NCBI GenBank assembly: GCA_027452065.1
Contig: DAIDHC010000137.1
Coordinates: 1 to 50,059 of the forward strand
Direction of reading: 5' to 3'
DNA length: 50,059 nucleotides
Source of the DNA: Bryobacterales bacterium
GTDB lineage: Bacteria; Acidobacteriota; Terriglobia; Bryobacterales; Bryobacteraceae
Shown: piece after piece, positions 1 to 7,762 of the stretch
Layout of the letters: every line of letters begins with the position of its first letter
Numbering within the stretch: the first letter of the stretch is position 1
Translations under genes and position numbers: made by a program
The notes under the pieces: generated by a model
Seen by the model: the letters and a program-made list of their open reading frames with translations, nothing else
Database searches by the model: none
Told to the model about the DNA's origin: nothing

Positions 1-104
1 GTGATGCCGGCGCAGACACCTTCGGTGAGTCCGAAATCGTCGGCGTTGACGACGAGCGAGACGGCGGCGGCTGAGCCTGAGGGCAAGCTGCGGCTGTAAT
101 TCAT
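1..104 (-). CDS. YdjC/ChbG-family carbohydrate deacetylase, N-terminal fragment
   Basis: Only the first 34 codons are inside the window; the gene continues past position 1. The ATG lies at 104 on the minus strand and has AAGGAG five bases upstream. After a short Ser/Ala-rich leader the peptide reads VVNADDFGLTEGVCAGI. The NADDFG segment is the metal-binding start of the YdjC/ChbG/HpnK family, which removes acetyl groups from N-acetylated sugars. It is divergent from the glycosyltransferase operon that starts at 260, and a sugar deacetylase fits such a neighbourhood. Which member of the family this is cannot be judged from 34 residues. Confidence 0.75.
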   Translation of the reverse strand, partial: MNYSRSLPSGSAAAVSLVVNADDFGLTEGVCAGI

Positions 105-259
105 CGACACTCCTTCGCGCCGGGCCGTGACAGCGCCCGCAATTCAATAGAGGCGCGCGGGGCGCGAAAAATATAGGGTCCGCAAAATGAGGCGGATGAA
201 GGGACGGTATATTTCGCCGCGGGGGGCGGCACTCTTGAGCACTGAGAAGGGAACAAACA
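105..259. promoter_or_regulatory. divergent intergenic region between deacetylase and glycosyltransferase operon
   Basis: The 155 bases between two divergent genes must carry the promoter of at least the plus-strand operon. The part around 160-215 is less GC-rich than its surroundings. I see no clear -35/-10 pair or operator. Confidence 0.35.
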
Positions 260-1387
260 GTGCAAAGAGCTCTCCTGTATTCGCGGCACACGATGGGGAT
301 CGGGCACCTGGTGCGGAGCGTGGCGATCGCCGAAGCGATGGCGCGGAGCTTCGACGTGCTGATGGCGTGGGGCGGGGAGCCGGTGGAGGGGATGGCGAAG
401 CCGCGCGGGGCGGAGATGGTGGAGCTGGGGGACTGGAGCGGCGAAGGGACGAGGCGTGCGAACCGGCTGCTGGAACTGGCGCGGGCGTGGAAGCCGGAGT
501 TGATTGTCACCGAAATGTATCCGTTCGGGCGGAAGAGCTTCGACGGCGAAGTGCGGCCGGTGCTCGAGTGGGCCAAGGCGCGGACGGAGGCGCCGGTGGT
601 GGCGGCGAGCGTGCGGGACATCTTAATCGCGCGGCGGGATCAGGAAGAGTTCGAGCGGCGGGTGTGCGCGGTGACGGGGAAGTATTACGACGTCGTGCTG
701 GTGCATGGGGACGAGCGGTACGTGAGGCTGGAGCGGACGTTTTCGCGGGCGGGGGAACTGGGCTGCGAGGTGAGATACACGGGCTACGTGCGGCGCGAGC
801 GCGCGGCGCGGCCGGTGGCGGAGCGGAAGCCGGAGCCGCGGATCGTGGTGAGCAACGGCGGGGGCAAGTGCGCGGCCGGGCACGACCTGTTGAAGGCGGC
901 GGTGAGCGCGGCGGGGCTGCTGGCGCAGAAGCTGCCGCACCGGTTTGAGGTTTACACGGGGCCGCTGGCGCCGGCGGGGCTGGAAGAGAGCCTGCGGGCG
1001 ATGGCGGGCGGGGGGCGGGTTGAGGTATCGCGGTACACGCCGGAGCTGTGCGAGGCGATGCGGGGGGCGGCGCTGTCGATCAGCATGGGCGGCTACAACA
1101 CGGTGCTGGACGTACTGGCGGCGCAGGCGCCGGCGCTGATTTATCCGGAAGTGGGCAACGGAGACAACGAGCAGAAGGCGCGGGCGGCGCTGCTCGAAGA
1201 AATGGGCGCGGTGCGGGTGCTGGGCGAAGCAGACCTGGCGCCGGCGCGGATGGCGGAAGCGATTCTGAAGGCGGTGGAAAAGCGGCCGGCGAGCGTCGCG
1301 ATCGACCTCGACGGGGCGGCGAAGACGGCGCGGCTTCTCGAGGAGATGGTGGGGGAGCGGGCGGCGGTGGCGGGCGGGCGGCGGTAG
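260..1387 (+). CDS. predicted glycosyltransferase, MurG/COG4671-like (first of a tandem pair)
   Basis: A 375-residue protein starting at GTG 260, with GAGAAGGG about ten bases upstream. The N-terminus (LLYSRHTMGIGHLVRS) has the Gly-rich loop of GT-B glycosyltransferases. The C-terminal half carries SMGGYNTVLDVLA at about residues 274-286, the nucleotide-sugar-binding region of the MurG-like (GT28 C-terminal) family. It probably transfers a sugar to a lipid or glycan acceptor in the cytoplasm; donor and acceptor cannot be told. It is the first gene of an operon with a paralogous transferase 15 bases downstream. No membrane segment or signal peptide is visible. Family assignment is fairly firm, substrate unknown. 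Confidence 0.8.
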   Translation: MQRALLYSRHTMGIGHLVRSVAIAEAMARSFDVLMAWGGEPVEGMAKPRGAEMVELGDWSGEGTRRANRLLELARAWKPELIVTEMYPFGRKSFDGEVRPVLEWAKARTEAPVVAASVRDILIARRDQEEFERRVCAVTGKYYDVVLVHGDERYVRLERTFSRAGELGCEVRYTGYVRRERAARPVAERKPEPRIVVSNGGGKCAAGHDLLKAAVSAAGLLAQKLPHRFEVYTGPLAPAGLEESLRAMAGGGRVEVSRYTPELCEAMRGAALSISMGGYNTVLDVLAAQAPALIYPEVGNGDNEQKARAALLEEMGAVRVLGEADLAPARMAEAILKAVEKRPASVAIDLDGAAKTARLLEEMVGERAAVAGGRR

Positions 1388-1402
1388 AGAAAGGGCACGA
1401 AT

Positions 1403-2626
1403 ATGCGGATTCTTGTTTACTCACACGATAGTTTTGGACTGGGCAACATCCGGCGGATGCTGGCGATCTGCGAGCACCTGCACGTGACGATACCGGGGGC
1501 GTCGGTGCTGATCATCACCGGTTCGCCGATGCTGCAGGGCTTCCGGGTGATGCAGGGGATCGACTACATCAAGCTGCCGTGCCTGAAGCGGAGCGTGGAC
1601 GGCGAGCTGGATGTGCGGTTTCTGGACCTGGAGACGGCGGAGGTGATCCGGCTGAGGTCGGAGCTGATCAAGAGCACGGTGGCGAGCTTCCGGCCGGACG
1701 TGGTGCTGGTGGACAAGAAGCCGGCGGGGCTGGCGGGGGAGCTGAGGCCGGCGATGGAGTGGGTGAGGCAGAACCTGCCGGGGACGCGGACGTACCTGGT
1801 TTTGCGGGACATTCTGGACGAAGCGGAGAAGACGCGCGCGGAGTGGAAGAGGAGCCGGGCATACGAAACGGCGCAATGGTGCTACGACGGGATTCTGGTG
1901 CTGGGGATGAAGCAGGTGTTCGACATCTGCAAGGAATACGGGTTTCCCGAGGGGCTGAAGGAAAAGGTGACCTACTGCGGGTACGTGGCGAGGACGGGGC
2001 CTGTTGGGCCGCGGGAGGAGATGCGGGCGGCGCTGGGCGTGAAGGAAGGCGAGCGGCTGGTGCTGGTGACGGCGGGCGGGGGCGAGGACGGATACCAATT
2101 GATGAGCGCGTACCTGGACGGGCTGGAGAAGGTGGGGCAGCCGGGCTGGAGGAGCGTGATTGTGACGGGGCCGGAGCTGCCGGCGCGGCAGGCCGAACAA
2201 GTGCGGCGGCGGGCGCAAACGGCGCCGATGACGAAAGTACTCGACTTCACCAACGACATGGTGAGCGTGATGGGCGCGGCCGACTGCGTGGTGTCGATGG
2301 GCGGATACAACAGCGTGTGCGAGCTGCTGATGCTGGGCAAGCCGGCGATTGTGGTTCCGAGGTCGAAGCCGGTGGTGGAGCAGAGGATGAGAGCGGAGCG
2401 GATGGAGCGGCTGGGGCTGTTCCGGGCGATGATGCCGGAGGAGCTGGGGCCGGAGACGCTGATGGCGGCAGTGGAAGCGGAGCTGGCGCGGAAGACCGCG
2501 GGGCAGGGAGCGCGGCTGCTGGACATGGGAGCGCTGCCGCGGATCAGCGCGATGCTGCGGGGCGCGGAGGCGATGGCCGAGGGAATAGGCGAGGAGGCGG
2601 CCGAGGCCGAGACGGTGCTGTCATGA
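1403..2626 (+). CDS. predicted glycosyltransferase, MurG/COG4671-like (second of a tandem pair)
   Basis: A 407-residue protein starting at ATG 1403 after AAAGGG. Its plan matches that of the gene just upstream: an N-terminal YSHDSFGLGNIRRMLAI loop and a C-terminal VVSMGGYNSVCELLM motif around residues 290-305. The two are paralogs, probably from a tandem duplication that has diverged, so they likely add different sugars or act in sequence. The stop codon overlaps the start of the next glycosyltransferase by four bases (ATGA), which suggests coupled translation. The C-terminus is Glu/Ala-rich. Donor and acceptor cannot be read from the sequence. Confidence 0.8.
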   Translation: MRILVYSHDSFGLGNIRRMLAICEHLHVTIPGASVLIITGSPMLQGFRVMQGIDYIKLPCLKRSVDGELDVRFLDLETAEVIRLRSELIKSTVASFRPDVVLVDKKPAGLAGELRPAMEWVRQNLPGTRTYLVLRDILDEAEKTRAEWKRSRAYETAQWCYDGILVLGMKQVFDICKEYGFPEGLKEKVTYCGYVARTGPVGPREEMRAALGVKEGERLVLVTAGGGEDGYQLMSAYLDGLEKVGQPGWRSVIVTGPELPARQAEQVRRRAQTAPMTKVLDFTNDMVSVMGAADCVVSMGGYNSVCELLMLGKPAIVVPRSKPVVEQRMRAERMERLGLFRAMMPEELGPETLMAAVEAELARKTAGQGARLLDMGALPRISAMLRGAEAMAEGIGEEAAEAETVLS

Positions 2627-3894
2627 GCGAGGCGCGGATCGCATATCTGGTGAAGACGTTTCCGCGGCTGTCGGAGACGTTCATCCTGAACGAGATTCTG
2701 GGGCTGGAGCGGATGGGGCTGCGGCTGCACATTTACGCGCTGCGGCGGCCCGGCGCGGAGGCGGTGCATCCGAAGGTGGCGGAGGTGAAGGCGCCGGTGA
2801 CGTATCTGCCGGGGCTGGGGCTGCGGTCGCGGCCGCTGGATGCGGCGCGGCTGGTGCGGCATCACGCGGGGCTGGCGTTGGGCAGCGCGGAGCGGTACCG
2901 GGACGGGTTGCGAGTGTTCCGGAGCCGGAGCGGGCGGCGGGCGAAGGATTTTTTGCAGGCGGGCTATCTGGCGGGCGAGATCCGGCGGCGGGGCTACACG
3001 CATCTGCACGCGCACTTCGCCAACCTGCCGGCGTCGGTGGCCGAGGTGGCGAGCCGGATGAGCGGGGTGCCGTACAGCTTCACGGCGCACGCCAAGGATA
3101 TTTATCTGACGCCGGCGGAGGAGCTGCGGCGGAAGATGGACCACGCGCGGTTTGTGATGACGTGCACCGGGTACAACGAGCGGCATCTGCGGGGGCTGGG
3201 CGCGGAGACGCCGGTGCATCTGGCGTATCACGGCGTGGATGTGAGCCTGTTTAACTCGAGCGAAGAGAACCTGGCCGGCGAAGGCGGGAGGCCGCTGATT
3301 CTGAGCGTGGGGAGATTTTGCGAGAAGAAAGGATTTCCCACGCTGATCGAGGCGTGCCGGCTGCTGCGGGAGCGCGGACGGGAGTTCGAGTGCCGCATTG
3401 TGGGCTACGGTCCGATGGAAGGCGAGCTGCGGCGGCGGATCGCGGAAGCGGGATTGAACGGCGTGGTGACGCTGCCGGGGCAGATGCGTCAGACGGAGCT
3501 GGCCGGGATTTACCGGACGGCGCGGATGTTCGTGCTGCCCTGCCAGGTGAACGAGGACGGGGACCGGGACGGGATTCCGAACGTGCTGCTGGAGGCGATG
3601 GCGTCGCGGCTGCCGGTGGTGTCGACGGCGATTTCGGGGATCACGGAGCTGATTGAGCCGGGCGTGAACGGCATGCTGGCGCGGGAGCGGGACGCCGAGA
3701 GCCTGGCGGGGGCGATGGATCTTCTGCTGGGCGAGGCGGAGTTGGGACGGAAGCTGGGGCGGCGGGGCCGGGAGACGGTGCTGAGCCGGTTTGAGATGGA
3801 GGCGAGCGCGCGGCGGGTGTATGGGATCCTGACGGGCCAGAGCGCGGCGACGGATGGGAAACGGCGGGCGGAGGTGATGGATGCCCGTGCGTGA
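2623..3894 (+). CDS. GT4-type glycosyltransferase (group 1)
   Basis: The ATG at 2623 overlaps the preceding stop and gives a 423-residue protein. The reading frame is open far upstream, but that part is out-of-frame shadow of the previous gene. N-terminal VKTFPRLSETFILNEI is typical of GT4 enzymes acting on exported glycans. The C-terminal domain begins ILSVGRFCEKKGFPTLI near residue 226 and contains GIPNVLLEAMA near 317-327, the EX7E-type region that binds the nucleotide sugar. It should be a retaining transferase in the cytoplasm or at the inner membrane face. It overlaps the ABC exporter gene by 14 bases, so product assembly and export appear to be co-expressed. Confidence 0.85.
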   Translation: MSEARIAYLVKTFPRLSETFILNEILGLERMGLRLHIYALRRPGAEAVHPKVAEVKAPVTYLPGLGLRSRPLDAARLVRHHAGLALGSAERYRDGLRVFRSRSGRRAKDFLQAGYLAGEIRRRGYTHLHAHFANLPASVAEVASRMSGVPYSFTAHAKDIYLTPAEELRRKMDHARFVMTCTGYNERHLRGLGAETPVHLAYHGVDVSLFNSSEENLAGEGGRPLILSVGRFCEKKGFPTLIEACRLLRERGREFECRIVGYGPMEGELRRRIAEAGLNGVVTLPGQMRQTELAGIYRTARMFVLPCQVNEDGDRDGIPNVLLEAMASRLPVVSTAISGITELIEPGVNGMLARERDAESLAGAMDLLLGEAELGRKLGRRGRETVLSRFEMEASARRVYGILTGQSAATDGKRRAEVMDARA

Positions 3895-5737
3895 GAAATC
3901 GCTGCCGGCGCTGGCGCGGGGCTTCGGGCGGCTGTATCAGACCTTCCGCGGCGAGGTGGGGAGGCAGAAGCGTCTGTTCGCCGGGGCCGGAGTGACGGTG
4001 GCGCTGTCGGTGGTGTTCCGGCTGCTGGAGCCGTGGCCGTTGAAGTTTATCTACGACCTGTTGTTCGGGGCGCTGGGACACGGGAGAACACGGGCTTCGT
4101 GGCTGACGGCGGGCTGGAGCGCGGCGGAGGTGATCGCGGCGGGGGCGGCGGCGATGGTGGCGATTGCCGCGCTGGCGGCGGCGGCCGATTATCTGAACGC
4201 GGTGCTGCTGGCGCTGGCGGCGTCGCGAGTGCTGGCCGACATCCGGCTGCGGCTATTCGGGCACATTGCAAATCTCTCGATGTCGTTTCACAACCGGAGC
4301 CGGACGGGCGATCTCACATCGCGAGTGATGTTCGACATCGATCGGATTCGCGAGGTGCTGGTGACTTCGGTAGTGCCGTTTGTGTCGAACGGGCTGGCTT
4401 TAACGGCGATGCTCGGGGTGATGTTCTGGATGAACTGGCGGCTGGCGGCGATCGCGATGGTGGCGTTTCCGGTGTTCCTGTGGGTGGTGGCGGGGCTGAC
4501 GCGGCGGATCCGGGAGACGACGCGGGCGCAGCGGCAGAAGGAAGGGGCGATGGCGGCGACGGCGACCGAAGTGATGGGGTCGATCCGGGTGGTGCAGGCG
4601 CTATCGCTGGAGCGGCATTTCACACGGCAGTTCGCGGTGTCGAACGCGCGGAGCCTGCGGATGGGAGTGGAGACGCAGCGGCTGTCGGCGCGGCTGGAGC
4701 GGACGGCGGAGCTGTTGGCGGCCTCGGCCGGGGCGCTGGTGCTGTGGGCGGGGGCGCACGCGGTGCTGGACAAGACGATTACGCCGGGCGAGTTGATTGT
4801 GTTTCTGAGTTATCTGCGAACGGCGTTCCGGCCGCTGCGGCAACTGGCCAAGTACGTGGGGCAGATGGCGAAGGCGGTGGCGTCGGGCGACCGGATTCTG
4901 GACGTGTTGCACACCGAGGCCGAGGTGACGGACCGCGAGGGCGCGGTGGAGGCGCCGGCGCTGGCGGGGCACATCCGGTTCGACAACGTGAGCTTCGAGT
5001 ACGAGCCGGGCAAGCCGGTGCTCGAAGGAGTGAGCTTCGAGGCGCGGCCGGGCGAGAGAGTGGCGATTGTGGGGGATTCGGGGAGCGGGAAATCGACGCT
5101 GGCGAGCCTGCTGATGCGGTTTCACGACGTAACGGGAGGCAGGATTCTGCTGGACGGGACGGAGGTGGAGCAATACACGATCGGGTCGCTGCGGCGGCAG
5201 GTGAGCGTGGTGATGCAGGAGAGCGTGCTGTTTGCGGCGAGCGTGCGGGAAAACATCGCGCTGGGTGTTGGCTCGGCCGGGACGGAGGCGGTGGAGGCGG
5301 CGGCGCGGACGGCGAATGCGCACGAGTTCATCGAGCGGATGCCGAGGGGTTACGAGACGGAGCTGGGCGAGCGGGGGGCGACGGTATCGGGCGGACAGCG
5401 GCAGCGGATCGCGATTGCGCGGGCGGCGATCCGGAACTCGCCGATCGTGGTGCTGGACGAGCCGACGACGGGGCTGGACGAAGCCGGGGCGCGGGAAGTG
5501 GAAGCAGGGCTGGAACGGCTGTGGCGGGGGCGGACGACGATCCTGATCACACACGATCTGGAGGCAGCGCGGGGCGCCGATGTTGTGCTCTATCTGCGGC
5601 GCGGGCGCGTAGTGGAGCGGGGAAGCTTCGAGGAACTGGTGGCGCGGGGCGGGGAATTCGCGGGGCTTTACGGAAAGCGGCGGCGCGGCGGGCGGGAAAC
5701 GGAAGGCGAAGAAAGGATGATGGCGCTCAATGTTTGA
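3881..5737 (+). CDS. ABC exporter, fused membrane and ATPase domains (MsbA-like)
   Basis: A 618-residue half-transporter. Residues about 35-330 form the type-1 exporter membrane domain with around six hydrophobic segments. The rest is an ATPase with Walker A GDSGSGKST (about 398-406), Q-loop near VMQES, signature VSGGQRQR (about 503) and Walker B IVVLDEP (about 522) followed by an H-loop ITHD. It should work as a homodimer in the inner membrane. The family exports lipids, lipid-linked sugars, peptides or drugs; sitting among glycosyltransferases, a glycolipid or oligosaccharide-lipid is the likely cargo, which is inference. The start overlaps the previous gene, and GAGGTG lies before the ATG. 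Confidence 0.88.
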   Translation: MPVREKSLPALARGFGRLYQTFRGEVGRQKRLFAGAGVTVALSVVFRLLEPWPLKFIYDLLFGALGHGRTRASWLTAGWSAAEVIAAGAAAMVAIAALAAAADYLNAVLLALAASRVLADIRLRLFGHIANLSMSFHNRSRTGDLTSRVMFDIDRIREVLVTSVVPFVSNGLALTAMLGVMFWMNWRLAAIAMVAFPVFLWVVAGLTRRIRETTRAQRQKEGAMAATATEVMGSIRVVQALSLERHFTRQFAVSNARSLRMGVETQRLSARLERTAELLAASAGALVLWAGAHAVLDKTITPGELIVFLSYLRTAFRPLRQLAKYVGQMAKAVASGDRILDVLHTEAEVTDREGAVEAPALAGHIRFDNVSFEYEPGKPVLEGVSFEARPGERVAIVGDSGSGKSTLASLLMRFHDVTGGRILLDGTEVEQYTIGSLRRQVSVVMQESVLFAASVRENIALGVGSAGTEAVEAAARTANAHEFIERMPRGYETELGERGATVSGGQRQRIAIARAAIRNSPIVVLDEPTTGLDEAGAREVEAGLERLWRGRTTILITHDLEAARGADVVLYLRRGRVVERGSFEELVARGGEFAGLYGKRRRGGRETEGEERMMALNV

Positions 5738-6746
5738 AGCGGGGCGAGCGGGGGCGAGGTTTTGGATTCTGCGGCACGGGCGGAGCACGTTTAACGGAGA
5801 GCAGCGGTTTCAGGGCTGCTCGGACGGCTCGGAGCTGACGGCGGAGGGGCGTGTGGAGGCGCGGCGGGCGGGGGCGGCGCTGGCGGGGATTCGCTTCGAG
5901 GCGGTGTACACGAGCCCGCTGAGGAGGGCGCGGGAGACGGCGATCGAAGTGGCGGCGGCGCGGCGGTACGAGACGACGGTGATCGTCGAGCCGATGGCGG
6001 CGGAGGTGGAGCTTTTCGGATGGGAAGGGCGGCGGTACGCGGAGGTTTGCGAGAGCGAGCCGGAGGAGTATGGCAACTGGCGGCACGCGCCGGCGCAATT
6101 TTCGCTGATGGATGGCGAGGGGCGGCGGAGGTATCCGGTGGTGGAGGCGTTCGAGCGGGCGCGGCGGTTCTGGGCCGGAGCGCGGGCGTTGAGCGGGGAT
6201 GTGCTGGTGGCGACGCACAACGGGATGGGGCGGGCGCTGATTCTGTCGGCGCTGGGGCTGGGCGCGGAGAGCTTTCACGCGATTGAGCAGCACAACACGG
6301 GGTTGAGCCTGATCGAGTTTCCGGCGGGCGGCGGGGCGCGGCTGAAGACGATGAACTCGACGGCGCACCTGGATGCGGCGCTGCCGAAGATCAAGGGCGA
6401 AAAGACGGGGCTGCGGCTGGTGCTGTCGGCCGGAGCCGAGTGGGCGGGGGCGGAGGGCGCGGCGCGGTTGACGGCGGGGCCGGAAGGCTGGGAGCGGCTG
6501 CTGGAGCGGCTGCGGGAGCCGGGGCTAAGGCCACTCAAGACGATGGTGGCGGAGGGCGCGGCCGGGGAGTTGGGCGCGCTGCTTGCGAGACTGCCGGGCG
6601 TGCCGGCGGAACTGGCGCGGGCCTGCCGCGTGGAAGAGGGCGGGTTGAGCGTGTTGCATTTTGCCGGACCGAACTCGCGGGGCGTCCTGCAGACATTGAA
6701 TTTTTCCGCGCGGCGTCACGGCGCGCGAATGGAGCCAGCGGCATGA
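5730..6746 (+). CDS. histidine phosphatase family protein with a degenerate second half
   Basis: A 338-residue protein. The first about 210 residues are a phosphoglycerate-mutase-type phosphatase: LRHGRSTFN near residue 14 holds the phospho-accepting His, YTSPLRRARETA follows, and ATHNGMG near residue 162 holds the second catalytic His. Residues about 215-338 are extra. Their end (GLSVLHF, then GVLQTLNFSARRH) copies the end of the first domain (GLSLIEF, then RLKTMNSTAHL), so this part looks like the eroded remnant of a second phosphatase domain without RHG or the second His. In this operon it may dephosphorylate a sugar phosphate or a phospholipid-linked intermediate. It overlaps both neighbours. 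Confidence 0.8.
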   Translation: MFEAGRAGARFWILRHGRSTFNGEQRFQGCSDGSELTAEGRVEARRAGAALAGIRFEAVYTSPLRRARETAIEVAAARRYETTVIVEPMAAEVELFGWEGRRYAEVCESEPEEYGNWRHAPAQFSLMDGEGRRRYPVVEAFERARRFWAGARALSGDVLVATHNGMGRALILSALGLGAESFHAIEQHNTGLSLIEFPAGGGARLKTMNSTAHLDAALPKIKGEKTGLRLVLSAGAEWAGAEGAARLTAGPEGWERLLERLREPGLRPLKTMVAEGAAGELGALLARLPGVPAELARACRVEEGGLSVLHFAGPNSRGVLQTLNFSARRHGARMEPAA

Positions 6747-7762
6747 AGATCCTGATCACCGGCGCGGCCGGATTTATCGGCTTTCACACAGCGGAACGGC
6801 TGTTGAACGAGGGGCACGAAATCGAAGGCGTGGACAACCTGAACGACTATTACGACGTCCGGCTGAAGATGGCGCGCCTGGAGCGGCTGCGGCTGCGCGA
6901 CGGGTTCCGGTTTCACCGGATGGACGTGGCCGACACCGAGGCGGTGCAGCGGCTGTTCGCGGCCCAGCGCTTCGACGGGGTGATTCATCTGGCGGCGCAG
7001 GCGGGGGTGCGGTACTCGATCGAGAATCCGCAGGCGTATGTGAAGTCGAACGTGGCCGGGTTTGTAAACATCGCCGAGAGCTGCGCGAAGGCGGGCTGCG
7101 GGCACCTGGTGTTCGCTTCGTCGAGCTCGGTGTACGGGGCGAACCGGAAGGCGCCGTTTTCGACCAGCGACAGCGTGGACCATCCGGTATCGCTGTATGC
7201 GGCGACGAAGAAGGCGAACGAGCTGCTGGCGCACTCCTACAGCCACATTTACGGGCTCCCGGTGACCGGGCTGCGGTTCTTCACGGTGTACGGGCCGTGG
7301 GGGCGGCCGGACATGGCGTATTTCAAATTCGCCGAGGCGATCGAGGCCGGGCGTCCGATTCCGGTTTACAACCACGGCGACATGAGCCGGGACTTCACCT
7401 ACATTGACGACATTGTGGAGGGGATTGTCAGAGTGCTGCGGAATCCGCCGGAGCGGACGGTGGAGAGCGAAATGCCGGAGGAGTCGCTGAGCCAGGCGCG
7501 GTACCGGGTTTACAACATCGGCAATCACCAGCCTGTGGCGCTGTTGAAGTTTATTGAAGTGCTGGAGCGGTGCATGGGGCGGACGGCGGTGAAGCAGCTT
7601 CTGCCGATGCAGGCGGGCGATGTGCCGTGCACGTACGCCGATATTTCGGAGCTGAGGCGGGACACGGGGTTCGAGCCGGCGACGACGATTGAAGAAGGAC
7701 TGGAGCGGTTCGTGGAGTGGTATCAGAGCTACTACGCGTACCGGAGGAGCGTAGCGTGTTGA
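6743..7762 (+). CDS. NAD-dependent nucleotide-sugar epimerase (UDP-glucuronate epimerase type)
   Basis: The ATG at 6743 overlaps the previous stop (ATGA) and yields 339 residues, the usual length for this family. Seen motifs: TGAAGFIG (residues 5-12) for NAD binding, SSSSVYG with the catalytic Ser/Thr region, and Y152-x3-K156 in LYAATKKANE. The segment VDNLNDYYDVRLKMARL and the later YGPWGRPDMAYFKF are characteristic of UDP-glucuronate 4-epimerases and related capsule enzymes. It would supply a nucleotide sugar, probably UDP-galacturonate or similar, to the three transferases upstream. The exact epimerisation is inferred from overall resemblance only. Confidence 0.85.
   Translation: MKILITGAAGFIGFHTAERLLNEGHEIEGVDNLNDYYDVRLKMARLERLRLRDGFRFHRMDVADTEAVQRLFAAQRFDGVIHLAAQAGVRYSIENPQAYVKSNVAGFVNIAESCAKAGCGHLVFASSSSVYGANRKAPFSTSDSVDHPVSLYAATKKANELLAHSYSHIYGLPVTGLRFFTVYGPWGRPDMAYFKFAEAIEAGRPIPVYNHGDMSRDFTYIDDIVEGIVRVLRNPPERTVESEMPEESLSQARYRVYNIGNHQPVALLKFIEVLERCMGRTAVKQLLPMQAGDVPCTYADISELRRDTGFEPATTIEEGLERFVEWYQSYYAYRRSVAC

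Noticed and set aside
187-948. Plus-strand frame of 253 codons overlapping the first glycosyltransferase
   Set aside because: Almost entirely Gly, Ala, Arg and Glu; it is a shifted reading of the transferase gene, which has clear motifs.
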